A stretch of DNA of 64,000 nt, from assembly GCF_000499845.2 (NCBI RefSeq), contig NC_023756.2, forward strand, positions 1,345,962 to 1,409,961, given 5' to 3'. Of the stretch, positions 48,498 to 61,389 are shown piece after piece. Within the stretch, counting starts at the first letter, position 1. Every line of letters starts with the position of its first letter. The translations under genes were made by a program, and so were the position numbers. Under the pieces are notes generated by a model, which made no database searches, was not told the DNA's origin, and saw nothing but the letters and a program-made list of their open reading frames with translations. The DNA is from Phaseolus vulgaris (lineage: Eukaryota > Streptophyta > Magnoliopsida > Fabales > Fabaceae).

Positions 48498-51400
48498 CTT
48501 ATAACATAACATCAATATGTTTATTATTAAATGCACCACCCAAAAAAAGTTGATCACGAACTAAAGTGGTGAAATCAATGTTATAATACTTCCATGTTGG
48601 TAGCATTTGCCTTTTCTCAAACCAAACTAGAAAGTGCGTCCAACAACTTTACAAAGAAGCTCTTTTATCCACAACCAGAATGCTCCTTTCAACACTGATA
48701 ATGATGTAACTGATAAATGCTCTCATTCAATTTTAATTAGTATTGCCAAACTTGAATTTTGAGATATCTGCCTACTTTTTATTCAGCAAGGTGTAATAAA
48801 TTAAATAGGAACTATAACATATTACACAACTAAAACAGCACGAGATAAGAACCAGAGGAATCCATTCACTACTGCATGCAGATAGGTAGGTGAAGAGGGA
48901 ATCACGTCAATCTCCAATATCTGCATCAGTGGTCACAATGAAAAATTTACTACTCAAGAAAATTAAACAATTCTCCCTACAAATTAAAAAATATTACAGA
49001 ACAGAATTAGAAGTGAGATCCACACATCCAGCAATAATAACACAAAGATGATATCGATCATATATGCATGCATATATATGCAATGCAAGTATCATGAACT
49101 AGCAATCTAAAGCTTAAGCTACTAGGGGAAAACACAAATGGTTTTATGACATATCTCTATCATGCATCCTCAATCAAGAGCTCTTTTGGCTCAAAGCATA
49201 GATGATGCACAGGCTTACTTACCTTGTTAAATTTAACTTTTCATTAGAAGAAATTTCCCAAGATTGAGCCAGCAAAATAGATTCTAAGATTCAGGTAATC
49301 TCCTCAACATACAAGTAGAAGAAAAGTTAAAACCATCCAGCTGTACATCCATCCCTCTTTGGCAACAAATAAATGTAATTTGTTTAATGCATCCTTTGTA
49401 ATGTCAGAGTCAGTAGAATTTAAACCTTCGGCAGTTCAACCACATTAGTCTTGTTAGTTGCTAAAGTACATCTCCAACTGCCAACACAATAATGCGTATG
49501 TCATGGCCAATTCCATCATACAACACACTCAAGCCTTGAAAAGCAAAGTGTTTTAGATTCAATTAACTATGATAGATCTAATAACACTTGTAAGTATACC
49601 CTCTTCCTCTCCACAAGCCACATTATTGCTATAAACTGAGCTACAAAAAATTCACCTTTCTATGTTTGTCATTATGTACCTAATCAAGGGCTGCTATTAT
49701 CAATGCACAAACTTCATTCCCGTGAACATTCATTCCTCTATTCTCAAGTATCTATACACCTAGAAATCAGTAAATGGAAGAAGATTATCTATGCTTCTTT
49801 GTGTGAGTTAAAACCAACCTAATCATGGAACTCCAAACTAGTGATTCAAAGCTTGATAAGTAATTCGGTGATCACATTCCTAGAAACTCATTAATAAACA
49901 CGTCAACAAATTTGAAAGCAGAAAGAAAATTAACAAGGAATTTAAGGAAAACAACATGGGGAGATTGAGGTGTGTGTGTTCATATAGAAAATTTTCTGAG
50001 ATAGAAATATCATTTATCCTCAATAGTTAGGTAGGTATTGAAATTCCATGTATGTTACATATTAAAAGAAAACTAAGCCAATCAAAGCAACAAATATAGT
50101 AGGAATGGCTTAGATAAAAATGGGTGAATACGCAGCAATCCAAGCTTCTACTTTTTAGGAAATATTTGATCTAGCTAAATTTGGCCTTCTCTCTTCCCAA
50201 AGGGAGAATTTGGAGCAAAAAGAATTTCAAAAATATAAAGTTTTAAATTTTTAGTAAAGAAACAGTTAAAATAATGAGCTTTTAAGAAACTGGTTTTACA
50301 GGCAGTTTTAATTTTAAATTAAAGCTCTTAGCTTCCAATCAACTTTAAAGTTGTTTTTATGCTCCACAAAGGTCAAAACACTAACTTCGTCCATACAAAT
50401 ATATTTTTTGTAAATTATGTTTTCCTTGAGGGTTGGTAATAGATTCCAGTTTTGGGATGACTGTTGGGTAGAAGATTAGCTCTTGATATATGCATATCCA
50501 AATGGTTCAAGACACAAGGTGTGGACATCCTTCTTCCCAATAAATAATGTACTTCAAAAAGCTTAGTTCTCCTTCTATTTATTAAGGAGAGCAAAGAACA
50601 ATTTCCTTGCACAAATTTAATTTAAGACTTAAGAGATCGTAAACCTCTGACCAAGTAAATTTTCCATGATTGATCCAGAAAAATAGATTCTAAGATTCAG
50701 GAAATAGCCAGCATACAAAAAGAAGCAAAACTAAAATGATCCAGCTGTGTCCATCCATTACTCCATGGCAACAAATAAATAAATGTAATCTGTGTAATTG
50801 ATCCTTCGTAAAGTCAGAGTTACTAGAAGTAAACCTTTACCACTTCAACCACACACATCAATTTGCTAGTTCCTTAATCACTCCCAATTGCAAACACAGC
50901 ATTGCAGTATCATGGACAATTCCAACCTACAACATAAGATTTATAGTAAAGTCTTTCCCTAATAGAATCTGCTGAACTCAAAACACTAGATACGGAATTC
51001 ATTTTATTGTGTATCCTCTAGTGCTGCAATGGATTTCCAAGCAGCATATAAAATTCAACTACAAATCCCCATACCCTCCCTCTCAAAATCCTCCTCCCAC
51101 AGGAAACAATTGGTATCAGAGCATAAAGTACAGACAGTAGACTTCTTCCATATACAAACAACATTTCAGCATGCTTACCCGTTAACACTACAGCTTTGAA
51201 GAGCATAGTTTTTTGTTTAGATCCCATAAAAATTAGACAGATCTATTAACACATCAAAATATACCCTCTTCCTCACTCCAAGCAGAGATTACTATCAAAA
51301 AACTGAGCCACAAAAAAAATCACTGTCTTTCATTGTTTGTCATTTATTTACTTCAGCAAGACCTGTCATTATTATCGGACTTCATTTCGATGCAAAATCT

Positions 51401-51858
51401 ATTCCACCGCTCCCAGTTCCCAAATCTCAGACGGCAGACACACACCGACTGTTGCATTAAATGAGATACACAACCCAATGACATTAAGCCATGCAAATTC
51501 CAAATTTAAGAAAGTGCTTAATAAACCTCCAAATCCAATCCCCAACTATCAAAATTAAACCAAAAAAAATCTTTCAAAGATTTTCAACATTCATCAGTCA
51601 GCAACTACGAAATTCAACAAACAAAAACAACCCACAGGCATTTGATCAACGCAAATTCACTGATAAAAGCAAGAACAAACAGCATCGCCAACACATAAAA
51701 AAGGAAACATAAACAAAACAAACAAAAAAACTACAAAGAAAACAGAATTCCCAGTTAGTCAATGATCGGCAAAAAAAAGGAGCATTCAAGAGTGGTAAAC
51801 TGCACATTAAGCAGAGAAAAGAAAGGTGAATTGAAATTAGAGTTGAGAATTGACGAAC
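48498..51858 (-). other. 5' UTR intron of the kinase, with internal duplication
   Basis: No coding exon seen. Two related segments, about 49260-49720 and 50668-51390, share AAATAGATTCTAAGATTCAGG, ATCCAGCTGT, GGCAACAAATAAAT and ATACCCTCTTCCTC in the same order. The second copy carries an extra ~240 bp (51000-51240). Confidence 0.65.
51000..51240. other. Insert in the second copy of the intron duplication
   Basis: Contains TTGGTATCAGAGCATAAAG near 51111, the style of an initiator-tRNA primer-binding motif found next to plant LTRs. It sits where the first duplicate has no counterpart. Possibly a small retroelement scrap; no frame. Confidence 0.35.
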
Positions 51859-52190
51859 CTAGGGTTTCCGTCGGAAGAAGAATAAGCGTTTACTTGAATC
51901 TGACCAAGTCAGAATTAGCACAAGAACAAATGAGAAATCGAAACGACACCGATTCAGCAAAAATTCAATTGCTCCTCTGATCAACCAAACGAACCACCAT
52001 GGATGATAGATTGCTTGGTTTTCACTTTCCTCCAATTTCACATCACAACTCTTTCTCTCTCTCTCTCTCACTGTGTGTTCTTCTGAGCTTGTTTCGTTTT
52101 CTGTGCCACAACACAACAACAGAACACAACACACACACAACACTTCAACCTCGATTCAATCTCACTACTCACTCTGTTCTCTCTCTCTTA
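51859..52190 (-). other. 5' UTR exon of the Ste20-like kinase
   Basis: Minus-strand GA-rich leader (the reverse complement of the CT repeat at 52050-52068) ends ACCCTAG|GTTCGT at 51859, a plausible donor. An acceptor-like TTATAAG lies 7 bases before the kinase ATG (about 48497). A TTTAAATA box at 52203-52210 (minus strand) is suitably placed for a promoter. This makes a ~3.4-kb 5' UTR intron. It rests on sequence signals only; transcript data would be decisive. Confidence 0.6.
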
Positions 52191-52210
52191 TTTTGGGGAC
52201 ACTATTTAAA

Positions 52211-55200
52211 CAAATTCATGAAAATGAAAAACCATAGGAATAATTATCAGCCACATTGCTTCTTCTTTTTTATACTCTTTCTCATTCACAACACTTCATT
52301 ATATTAATTACACTGATTAAATCAACTAATGCTAATTACTACCATTCTACACAACAATTAATTCTTCATTCTTTTTTTTTTAATTAGTTTTATTTTTCAT
52401 AAAACATAAACAATGATGTTTTTTACCAAATTTAAAATATTAATCATATTTACGAGTATTTTTTAAAAATTAAAAAGATGAAATTGCCTATACTATTACT
52501 TTTATGTTTATTTTTAATGTTTTTAATCATTCGTTTTAATTATAAATTCTTTTGTCTGAAAATATTTTTTATAATATAAAAAAAAACAATTTTAATGTAT
52601 ATGAAAAATAAAATGGAGAGATAATAGACAAATAAATGCTGCGGCGAGGTCCACTACGAGATTTCAAACGAAGTAGGTGAATTTATCGGCTCTTTTGATT
52701 TTATCGGCAAGTTTTCGTGTCTTTTGAAACTCTATCAATAAAAAAAAAATAGCATCCACTTGGCATAAAAGTTGTTTCACTTTAATTAATGAAACTAAAT
52801 ATTAGCTTTAAATACAAAGTTTAAATATTAATGGTAGTATTAAATATTAGTTTTAAATACAAAGATTAAAATAATGGTGGTATTAAATTTTATTAAATTT
52901 GAGTCTTGAATATAAAGTTTATATTGGCGGAAAATTATTATATTTTTAGACAGATTATAAATAATTTTACTAAAATAATTTTAACTTTTAATATATATGT
53001 TGTAAAATCAAACATTCCGTGAATAAATATTTTGGGGGAAATAAAAATATTAATATTAATATTCATTGAAAACTAAGAATTGTTCATTTAAAAATTTCAA
53101 ATACTAAAATTGCACATTTTTGAACGGAAAATAATACCCACTATTATAAGTAAGTATTGATAATGCTTTAATCATATTTGGAGTTTAAATTTAATATTAC
53201 TAATTGCAAAATCCAAATGTAATAAAAAATCTCATCAATAATACTTATGGCATTATATTAAATTTTGTTCTTGAATTAATGATATTACATTTGAATCTTA
53301 AATACAAAATATTGAAGAAATGATTAAATTTTAGTCTTAAAAACAAATTTTTGATAAAAAATTTAAAATACTGTTTATAATAATTTTATAAAGTTCAAAT
53401 ATAATTGTGTTTCATAGAAGATATTTGAATAAAAATAAATCAAATAAATGATTGAAACAATGTCATTTACAACATTGATTTGTGATTTTTGGCTTATTGT
53501 TACTGTGATTTTAGTTTCTAAACTCTTAAAAATTCCATATTTTTTATTCAATCATCTCATCCATTTTATTTGTTTATTTTTTATACTTTAATTAATTATA
53601 TCAAAACGAATAAAAATAATATATATATATATATAATTACAGGTTTTTTTTAGAGAATTTGAAGAGTGAAATCATAACAGAAATCATAAATAAAAATTAT
53701 GAAAACGAAAGTATAATTTAATTTATATTAATAGTAATAATTCTATTAAGGGTAAGTAATAAGTAAGCTCTTTAAAAATATACCTAAAAAAAGTTGTATT
53801 CAGACAAGTTAACGATAAGAAAATATTGTAAATATGTATATTCTCTCCCTTCTTTTAATATAATTTAATATTTACTCAAGAAATCAAAAATATAATAAAT
53901 TTCCTTAAACTTTAATAGAACATTTATAAAATTTTATACTTTACTCTTCTATTTCTACATTACAATAAATACATATAAACTAGTTAAAAATTAGCTGAAA
54001 CAAATTAATAGTTAATGTTTTCTTTAAATTTTAAAAATAATAGTTAAATTAAAATTAAATATACCACACTTAATTTAAGATTTTCACACAAATCATTAAT
54101 AATGCTAATTTTTTTCCTATTCAATGATTAATTATTTACCTTAGCAATTTGTGGCATAAACTATGGTATTGAGTGTGAAATTTAAGTATTTATGGCATCA
54201 TTATTATTGGATCTCTATTATTCAAGTAAGCATGATGAAACATAGGAGAACCATTAGGTAATGGCCAAACAAAACATGTCTACTCATTCATATGTCTCTG
54301 TCTCACCTGCACTGTGTTTTTAGGTTTTTTGTTTGGTCAAGAGTACAACTCCCAAAAACTAATCAAAAAACTTAAGTACAGTCACATGTTCAAGAGACCC
54401 AGATAGTGTTGTTTCAACAATTTTCTAACAAAAAAAAAATAGTTAATAGTCATCTTTATTTGTAAAATCCAAGAGGAGATATTTCTCTATTTTACTTTTT
54501 TACATAATATTTATAGTGGATTGAAGAATTTGTTGATTTTATTGAATGATTAATCTTTAAGAAAAAAGCACTCATTTTATTTTGTAATTTTTTTAATCAT
54601 GTTTTTTCATTAGTGAAATTTAAACTCAAAGAAATTCTAGTTCCTATCCTAGTGGTGTTGTTTCAACAATTTTCTAATGTCAAAGAAAATGATTATGAGC
54701 ATTTGTATTTGTAAAAAAAAAATATCAAAGAAATATTTAATTAATTTTTAGATAATTAGAATAGTAGTATTAACTTTTTTTAGCATGTCTAAATAAAGCT
54801 AAAATATTAATATTTTAGCATGCTTGAATTTTTGTTAACCCTTTTGAAAACTAATTTTTAGACTGAAAATATATATAAAAAAAAAATGTCTATAGATACC
54901 CTTTTGAATTTTTACACAAAATGTACTTTTTTTTGTAAATATTTCACTATCAAAATGTCTTTCCAATTTCAAATATATTCTTCCTTAAATTCAACCTTAA
55001 TTAGACAAATTTTGATAACAATGGTATCAGGTTTTATAGATTCTGACTTTTCCTTGATGATATCATTGGTCATTTTCAAAGTTGCTTCCTATATAGAGGT
55101 AGGATTTATAATGTCATTATCTAAGAAATTATTATAAGTTTGTGAGGAGAAAGAGTGCTTGTGGTGTTAACATATACTTAGAAAAAGTCCTACACCAATG

Positions 55201-55960
55201 TTTTTTATAAATATATTTTGAGGTTTAACTATGCTTAAATACATTTTATCTAGAAAAATATACTTTTGTTTTAATTATAAAACAAACTATTTAATTTTAG
55301 TTCTTGTGTTTGACAAAAAAAATGTCATTACATGTTAAAAGAACATTATTTTTTTCATATTTGTGGATTTAAAAGAATATTTTTATTATAAAAAAAAATA
55401 ACTCATATTTAAGTCTTTATACCAATAATAAAGAATCTTGTAGGTATTTATTTAAAAACCTAGTTAACTAATTAAAATTAATTAAGTGTTAAAAAATCTA
55501 ACATTCATCTAATACTTTTGTTAAAGATATGTATCGTTGCAAAAAATATAAAGCATGTCAAATTAGTTAAACACTTTTAATAATGTTCAAAACTTGTTTT
55601 TTTTACTTCTTCTTACTTAATTATAAGGGAAAAATGCATATATTAAAAATCAGTTAGCTACACTGTGTTAGTTCTTTAACATTTTTTTTAAAATGATATT
55701 GTTATTAATCTAATAAAAAAAATATAAACAACAATGATGCAATCAAAAGTTAGATACTTATTAAAACTACGAATTTTAAGAAAAGTATAAAGTAAAATAT
55801 AATTATTATTTTTTTAAAATGTATTTTTTTAATAGGAAGGTTAACCGTTCAAGTAATAGATAAACCAAAATGTGAGATTTATATTTAGTTTAATTACTGT
55901 AAATAAGATTATCTAATTATAACATTATTATAATTAAATTTTAAAATAATTTTAACGTAA
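52211..55960. other. Gene-free AT-rich stretch
   Basis: Upstream flank of the kinase. It includes a short repeated segment, GTGTTGTTTCAACAATTTTC, at about 54408 and 54654, and an open frame at 54886-55137 without any domain. Nothing else supported. Confidence 0.55.
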
Positions 55961-55964
55961 TTAT

Positions 55965-57322
55965 ATCTAATTAAAATGTATATATTTTTTTAAAAAAGAA
56001 TTTTTGTCTAGAGTGTAATTTTTTCATGAAGGAAAATTTTCATAATATTATAATTAAATATTTATTAAATACATATATTAATGAAAATGAGAGAGAAGAT
56101 TATAATAAATACACTAAAAATATTTAACGATTCTCTAATAAAGAATTAAATGTACCTGTTGTTAATTAATTTAAAATAAGATTAAAGATTAATTTATTTT
56201 ACTTACGTTTCAAGTAATTGATATAATAAAATAATTGTTATCTTTGAATTTTAATGTAAATCCATTTATCTCTTATTATTATAGAAAAAAAATAAAATAT
56301 ATATATATATATAACGTATATATAATTGTGATAACTTTGGTATTGAAATATATTCGTAACATTAAAATATTGTTTTAAATGTTATGAGTGTGGATAAAGT
56401 GTGACGCGTATATTTATAAATAATATTATTCATAAATGATATTTATGAGATGAATTAAGTATTTGTATTTTATTGATATACTTTATAATATATTAAAAAC
56501 GTGTGAATACAAGTCCTTTATAAAAATTTTAATTTTTTAAAAATATTTATAATATATTATTAAAATATATGATATTTTTTGAGTTAATATTGTTAATAAT
56601 TTTTAGAATAACTTTTTATCATGAGTACTTCTATAAGATTTGTTGTCAAAATTGAAATGTTTTCTTTCTTGTAGTCATGGTTGTTTACCTTTTAATTATT
56701 TATGAGTGTTTATCTTGGTTTGTGCTCTAAAGTGTCGATTTTTGCAACATTTTACTGATAAAGTTAAATTGAAGTTAGCATCTTGGAAAGAGAAATATCT
56801 GAGCATGATGGGTTGGATTCAGTTGGTTAATATGATTATTACTGAATTTCTAGCTTATAGTTTTGATATGTATAAATGTTCGGTTTCAATTCTTAAGCAA
56901 GTCGAGTAGTGATGTAGAATTTTTATTTTGACGGGTGATGTTTTGAAAAAAAAGCATAGCTACAATTAATTGGGTTAAGATTTGTTATCCTCTTCAGAAT
57001 GGAGGTTTGAAGATTATCAACATTTAAAATAATGTGTATCTTCTTAAGTTTGCTTAGAATTTTGCTTATAGTGATAAGTTTTGGTCTCTTATTCTGAAAG
57101 CCAAAATTCTTAAATCAAAATAAAAAAGATGTTAGAATGGTTTATAGATCATCATCTATTTGGTCTGGAGCAGTTTTATGAAACCATTTTTGATCATATT
57201 TATTGGATGGTTGGTACATGTACTCTTATTAATTTTTAAAATGATAAATGGTGTTCTACTACTTCTTTATTAAACATTGCATGGTTATCTGATGATGCTA
57301 GTATTTAATGTAATACATTTAA
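55965..57322. repeat. Tandem duplication, copy 1 (includes LINE remnant)
   Basis: Shares with 57323-58112 the ordered landmarks TGTCTAGAGTGTA, TTTCATAATATTATAATTAA, GAATTAAATGTACCT, GTGTGACGC and GTTGTTTACCTTTTAATTAT. The offset is about 1.35 kb. Confidence 0.85.
56683..57310 (+). pseudogene. LINE (L1-type) reverse-transcriptase C-terminal fragment
   Basis: The conceptual product resembles the region downstream of the RT catalytic core in plant LINEs: KLKLASWKEKYLSMMGWIQL, then INWVKICYPLQNGGLKIIN and a DKWC-like segment. Several in-frame stops and at least one frameshift interrupt it. The catalytic core, endonuclease and 3' tail are not present. A clear relic. Confidence 0.8.
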
Positions 57323-58112
57323 TTAAAATGTATATATTTAAAAAAAAAATTGTCTAGAGTGTATTTTTTTTCATGAAGGAAGATTTTCATAATATTATAA
57401 TTAAATATTTATTAAATACATATATTAATGAAAATGAGAGAAGATTATAATAAATACACTAAAAATATTTAATGATTCTCTAATAAAGAATTAAATGTAC
57501 CTATTATTTAATTAATTTGAAATAAGATTAAAGATTAATTTATTTTACTTACATTTGGAGTATATAATAAAATAATTGTTATTTTTAAATTTTTTAATGT
57601 AAACTCATTTATCTCTTACTACTAATTTATTGTTGAATATATATATATATATATGACAATATATATATATATATGACAACTTTATCCTTTAGTATAGTAT
57701 TGAAATATGTTCGTAACATTTTCTTAAATGTTGTGAGGTTTCCATAAAGTGTGACGCATATATTTATGAATAACATTAAATGATATTTATGAGATGAATT
57801 AAGTATTTGTATTTTATTGACACATCGTTTTGTAATATTCAAAAAACGTGTGAATATAATTTCAAATCTTTTATAAAATATAATTTTTTTAAAAAATATT
57901 CATAATATATTATTAAAATTTATTAAAATATATGGTGATTTTTCGAGTTAATATGTTAATAATTCTAAGAATAACTTTTTTATTATGAGTACTTCTGTAA
58001 GATTTGTTGTCAAAATTAAACATCTTTTTTTAATCGTGGTTGTTTACCTTTTAATTATTTATGGGTGTTTATCTTTGTTGGTGTTCAAAAGTGTCGATTT
58101 CTACAACTTTTT
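57323..58112. repeat. Tandem duplication, copy 2 (cut at start of LINE part)
   Basis: Repeats copy 1 up to GTGTCGATTTCTACAAC, the first bases of the LINE fragment (CRFLQ), then stops; the short SINE-like element at 58131 follows. Confidence 0.8.
57633..57675. repeat. (AT)n microsatellite pair
   Basis: Two AT runs, each followed by GACAA, inside copy 2 of the tandem duplication. Confidence 0.85.
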
Positions 58113-58130
58113 TCATGTGATGACGATGAT

Positions 58131-58200
58131 TGTTGTTATTTAGGGTGTCAACTTAGTCAAGTTGCATAGTGATGTCTAACATGCTTTATATAAAATATAT
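58131..58200 (+). mobile_element. Short SINE-like element, copy 2
   Basis: TTGTTGTTATTTAGGGTGTC, then GCATAGTGATGTCTAACATG and a T/A-rich end. Matches copies at 39380 and 61741. Confidence 0.6.
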
Positions 58201-59968
58201 ATTTATAAAACTAAAATATCTAAGGTCTTTATGCACGTGTATTAGTATTTAGTTGTATATGTAATACAATTATTGCAATTCACAATTTCGCAACACGACA
58301 ATAAGAGAAATAAGGATAAGTTAATGAAAAGAAATTTCATAACATACAAAAAGAATCAATATCAAATATTGTCATATAAAATTTCAATATCAATTACATT
58401 ATTTATATAGACTATAGATGAATATATTTTCAATCACAATCATTGAATTTCGTTCAATTCACATTACTTTGATTTTTCAATCATATTTACTACACATTAA
58501 TCTATTTGCAATCATAGTAACCTAATTTCATTTCAATCCTTGGTACTTTGATCTCATTTAAATCATACTGACTACGTATACATCCATTTGCAAACAATTA
58601 TAGAACCTTGATTTCCTTTCCATCCTCGGTACTATAATTTAATTTTAATAATATTGATTGCATATGGATTTATAGTCTTATGAAAGACTCGTTAAGTATG
58701 TCTCTACCAAGTATTAACATTTAATCCACATGTAAAGGATTGGGGTAATTCAAACATACAATATCGTGTGTTTATAGCGAGTGTATGAACTCTCTCATTA
58801 TCTTCTCACCACATGATATCTTAGTCAACATAACTTAAATAATCGCTAAAGTCATAGGATATCGGTTAAACATAATTTAATATACCATCAAACAACAGCT
58901 CATGCACTGTCTCCAAATGTATGACATCAATTTCATACGATACCATTCACACATCATACCATTTAATCACATAACATTCAAAAACCTTTTGAACATAAAA
59001 AAACAACAATTAACTACCAAACTATATCAAATATGATATTTCTACATGTACACACAACATATAATCAAACAATTTGATGAAATAATATTTCTGCAAGAGA
59101 AATTTTGATAATTCCTCCAAGAGAAATTGAGACTTGAGATCATGTTTACTCCACATCTAGATTTTTTAGTCTAGTAATATTGAAAGTTAAAGTTAGTTTT
59201 CCTTATTGTATTCTTCTATTCCAAGAAAAATCCAGGAACCTATAAGCAAGTTATTCAAACATTAGTTATGAACTTAATTAAGTCAAGATAAATATTTTTC
59301 TAAACCGACTTCACCAATATTAATGATAAAAATCACAATGAAAAACAAATATTTGTGTTTTTGATTTAAAAATAAATGAAAATTTATTTTGTTTAAAAAT
59401 CTGATCAAATAAAAATATTTTATATTAAAAAAAATATTTATATTGAGATGAATAATTGGTTCAAGTTATTCATCAAATGTTGAAATCTATAAACATGACA
59501 ATTGAGCATGAAAAATGTATTTAAATTTGAATAATAAGTCAAACACGATAATGAAATTTTTAAAAAACCCGAAAAATTAAATATTATTCAACAAAACCGA
59601 AATCAAAATCTGAGTAAGAAATTCAATAGTAGTAATTTAAAAATAAAGTAAATATCAATGTAAAAGTTTTTATTTCAATCAATGAAAATCATCATTGATT
59701 ACTTATTCTATAAACAAATCTTTTTCTGTTTCTAGTTATTGTTTAGTTTTCTGAAACAATTTTTTTTTTCTCGAATAAATTTTAGAAAACATAAGAATTT
59801 TAGAAAGTTGTTTTTATTATTATCGGTCTAAGAAGAATTTATGAAGTTGAAAAAGAAAAAAAGTCTATCAAAAATTGATTTTCTAGTTTTTTATTCTTAG
59901 CCAAACTTTTCTGCCCACAAAAAGGCTAAAGGCCCAGTAATCAAGTCAAAGACAAGTTTTTCCAAAAA
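58201..59968. other. Gene-free AT-rich stretch
   Basis: Includes a less AT-rich part at 58480-58960 with recurring CAATCATA- and TTTCAATC-like phrases, but no frame, gene or assigned element. Confidence 0.5.
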
Positions 59969-60410
59969 GGCAATTTTTTCCTGCACCATATCATTTTCTA
60001 TATGCACCCAACATAAATTTTTAAACCCAATTTTCCCTTGTCACATATTTGCTTACGGATGCCAATATTCAGAAGTCACATATTTGCCTATGAATATTGG
60101 CATCCAAAAGTGTCACTATATTTTCCATCAATCAAAAAACAAAAGAAAAAAACACGTCACTGACTTCTAAATTTCAACATTCAGAATCATCCATAATTTT
60201 TGAACTTATGGATTTTCACATCCAGAACACCTACGGATATCCATATCCGGATGCCAAAAATGTACTATAACCTTTCGTACATAAGCATCCGGTACAACTC
60301 TGGATATACAAGTCCAGAATAGAAAAACACAACTCTCGTAATCAGAGCTTTTCTCCAACTCCTCTGTGATGACAAACCTTCTCCTTCTCTTCGCCATCGT
60401 GTCTTAGGTA
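59969..60410. mobile_element. Mutator-like MITE family member, left end only
   Basis: Begins GGCAATTTTTTCCTGCACC with a second GCACCC about 25 bases on, the family end. It continues into sequence with several inverted repeats (60057-60105 and CGGATATCCATATCCGGATG at about 60234). No matching right end was found. The minus frame at 60206-60397 has no domain. Confidence 0.5.
60057..60105. repeat. Perfect 15-bp inverted repeat
   Basis: GGATGCCAATATTCA at 60057-60071 is the exact reverse complement of TGAATATTGGCATCC at 60091-60105, with a 19-base loop that contains TCACATATTTGC. Confidence 0.9.
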
Positions 60411-60745
60411 CTCAGTGGTGTGTGTTGGGTGTTGTCGTGCCTTAGATACGTGTAAGGGTTGCTTTAGGAGAATGCATTGACACAGTGAAAACCTACGTTT
60501 TATTTCATTAAGAATAAAATAGATATTTTACATTATTCATTAAGGACACACAACATTTCACATAGTATTGTTTGGTGTAAGTTAAAAATGGTATGGTGAA
60601 GGGAGAATTTAGGAATAAAATTATAAAATGATTTAATTATTGTGTATCGCACAAAAGAAGAAAATAGTATTCAATTTAATTTTCTTTTACATTAAAAAAT
60701 ATTTTATATTCAGATTTGTTTTAAAAAGTGTTGCTAAGACCTACT

Positions 60746-60946
60746 GGGAAATACTTCCTGCACCCCAATTTTTCATTTGTACCCCATAATTGGGTGAAAA
60801 TTTTATTCTGAATTTTTTTTCATAAAATATTTTCAAAAGGATTCCAAAATAGATGATCCAGAAATCACTTTAAAGAAGATTAAAATAATATTTTTGAAAA
60901 CTATGGGGTGCAGGTTTAAATTAAGGTGGTGCATAAAGCAATCAGC
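60746..60946. mobile_element. Mutator-like MITE, diverged copy
   Basis: The left end has GGGAAATACTTCCTGCACC. The right end, read on the minus strand, has ATTGCTTTATGCACC followed by CTGCACCCC. Flanks AGACCTACT and AGCACCTACC are candidates for an imperfect target duplication. Interior has no coding capacity. Confidence 0.5.
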
Positions 60947-61030
60947 ACCTACCAAATAAGTGTTGGACTTAAATGGATCGGTCCAAAAAAGCCCGTCTTT
61001 AACAAGAAAATGTGAGAACATTTTTCTTCC

Positions 61031-61376
61031 GGCAATTGCTTCCTGCACCATATCATTGCACCCAATCACAGGGGAAATACCGAAAATACCCTTAAGAAAA
61101 TGGGATACATATAAAATTACATTCCAGACCCCCTTTTCCGGAACACAATAATCTCTTTGTATTATTTTCAGTTCCGAATTTTTTTATCCGGAATGGAATT
61201 TTGATTTTTTTTCCGGATTTTTATATCTGAAACACAAAAACCTCTTCTGATTTTTTTTTTCGGAATGCATTATTTTCAATTTCATATTTTTATTTCTGGA
61301 ATAAAGGGTATTTTTGGAATTTTTGAAATTATGTTGGGTGCAGGTTCAAAAGTGTTGGGTGCAGGGAGCATTTGCC
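61031..61376. mobile_element. Mutator-like MITE with 9-bp target-site duplication
   Basis: The left terminus is GGCAATTGCTTCCTGCACC. The right terminus on the minus strand is GGCAAATGCTCCCTGCACC. Each end has a second GCACCC block inside. TTTTCTTCC lies immediately outside both ends (61022-61030 and 61377-61385), a perfect 9-bp duplication as made by Mutator-type transposases. The 346-bp interior is non-coding. Confidence 0.85.
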
Positions 61377-61389
61377 TTTTCTTCCTTCA

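Noticed and set aside
51859..52143. 94-aa minus-strand frame in the kinase leader
   Set aside because: Best explained as 5' UTR: GA-rich leader ending at a donor site; the peptide has no domain.
60206..60397. 63-aa minus-strand frame with an arginine-rich start
   Set aside because: Lies in a transposon-like segment with palindromes, with no homologous domain or supporting context.
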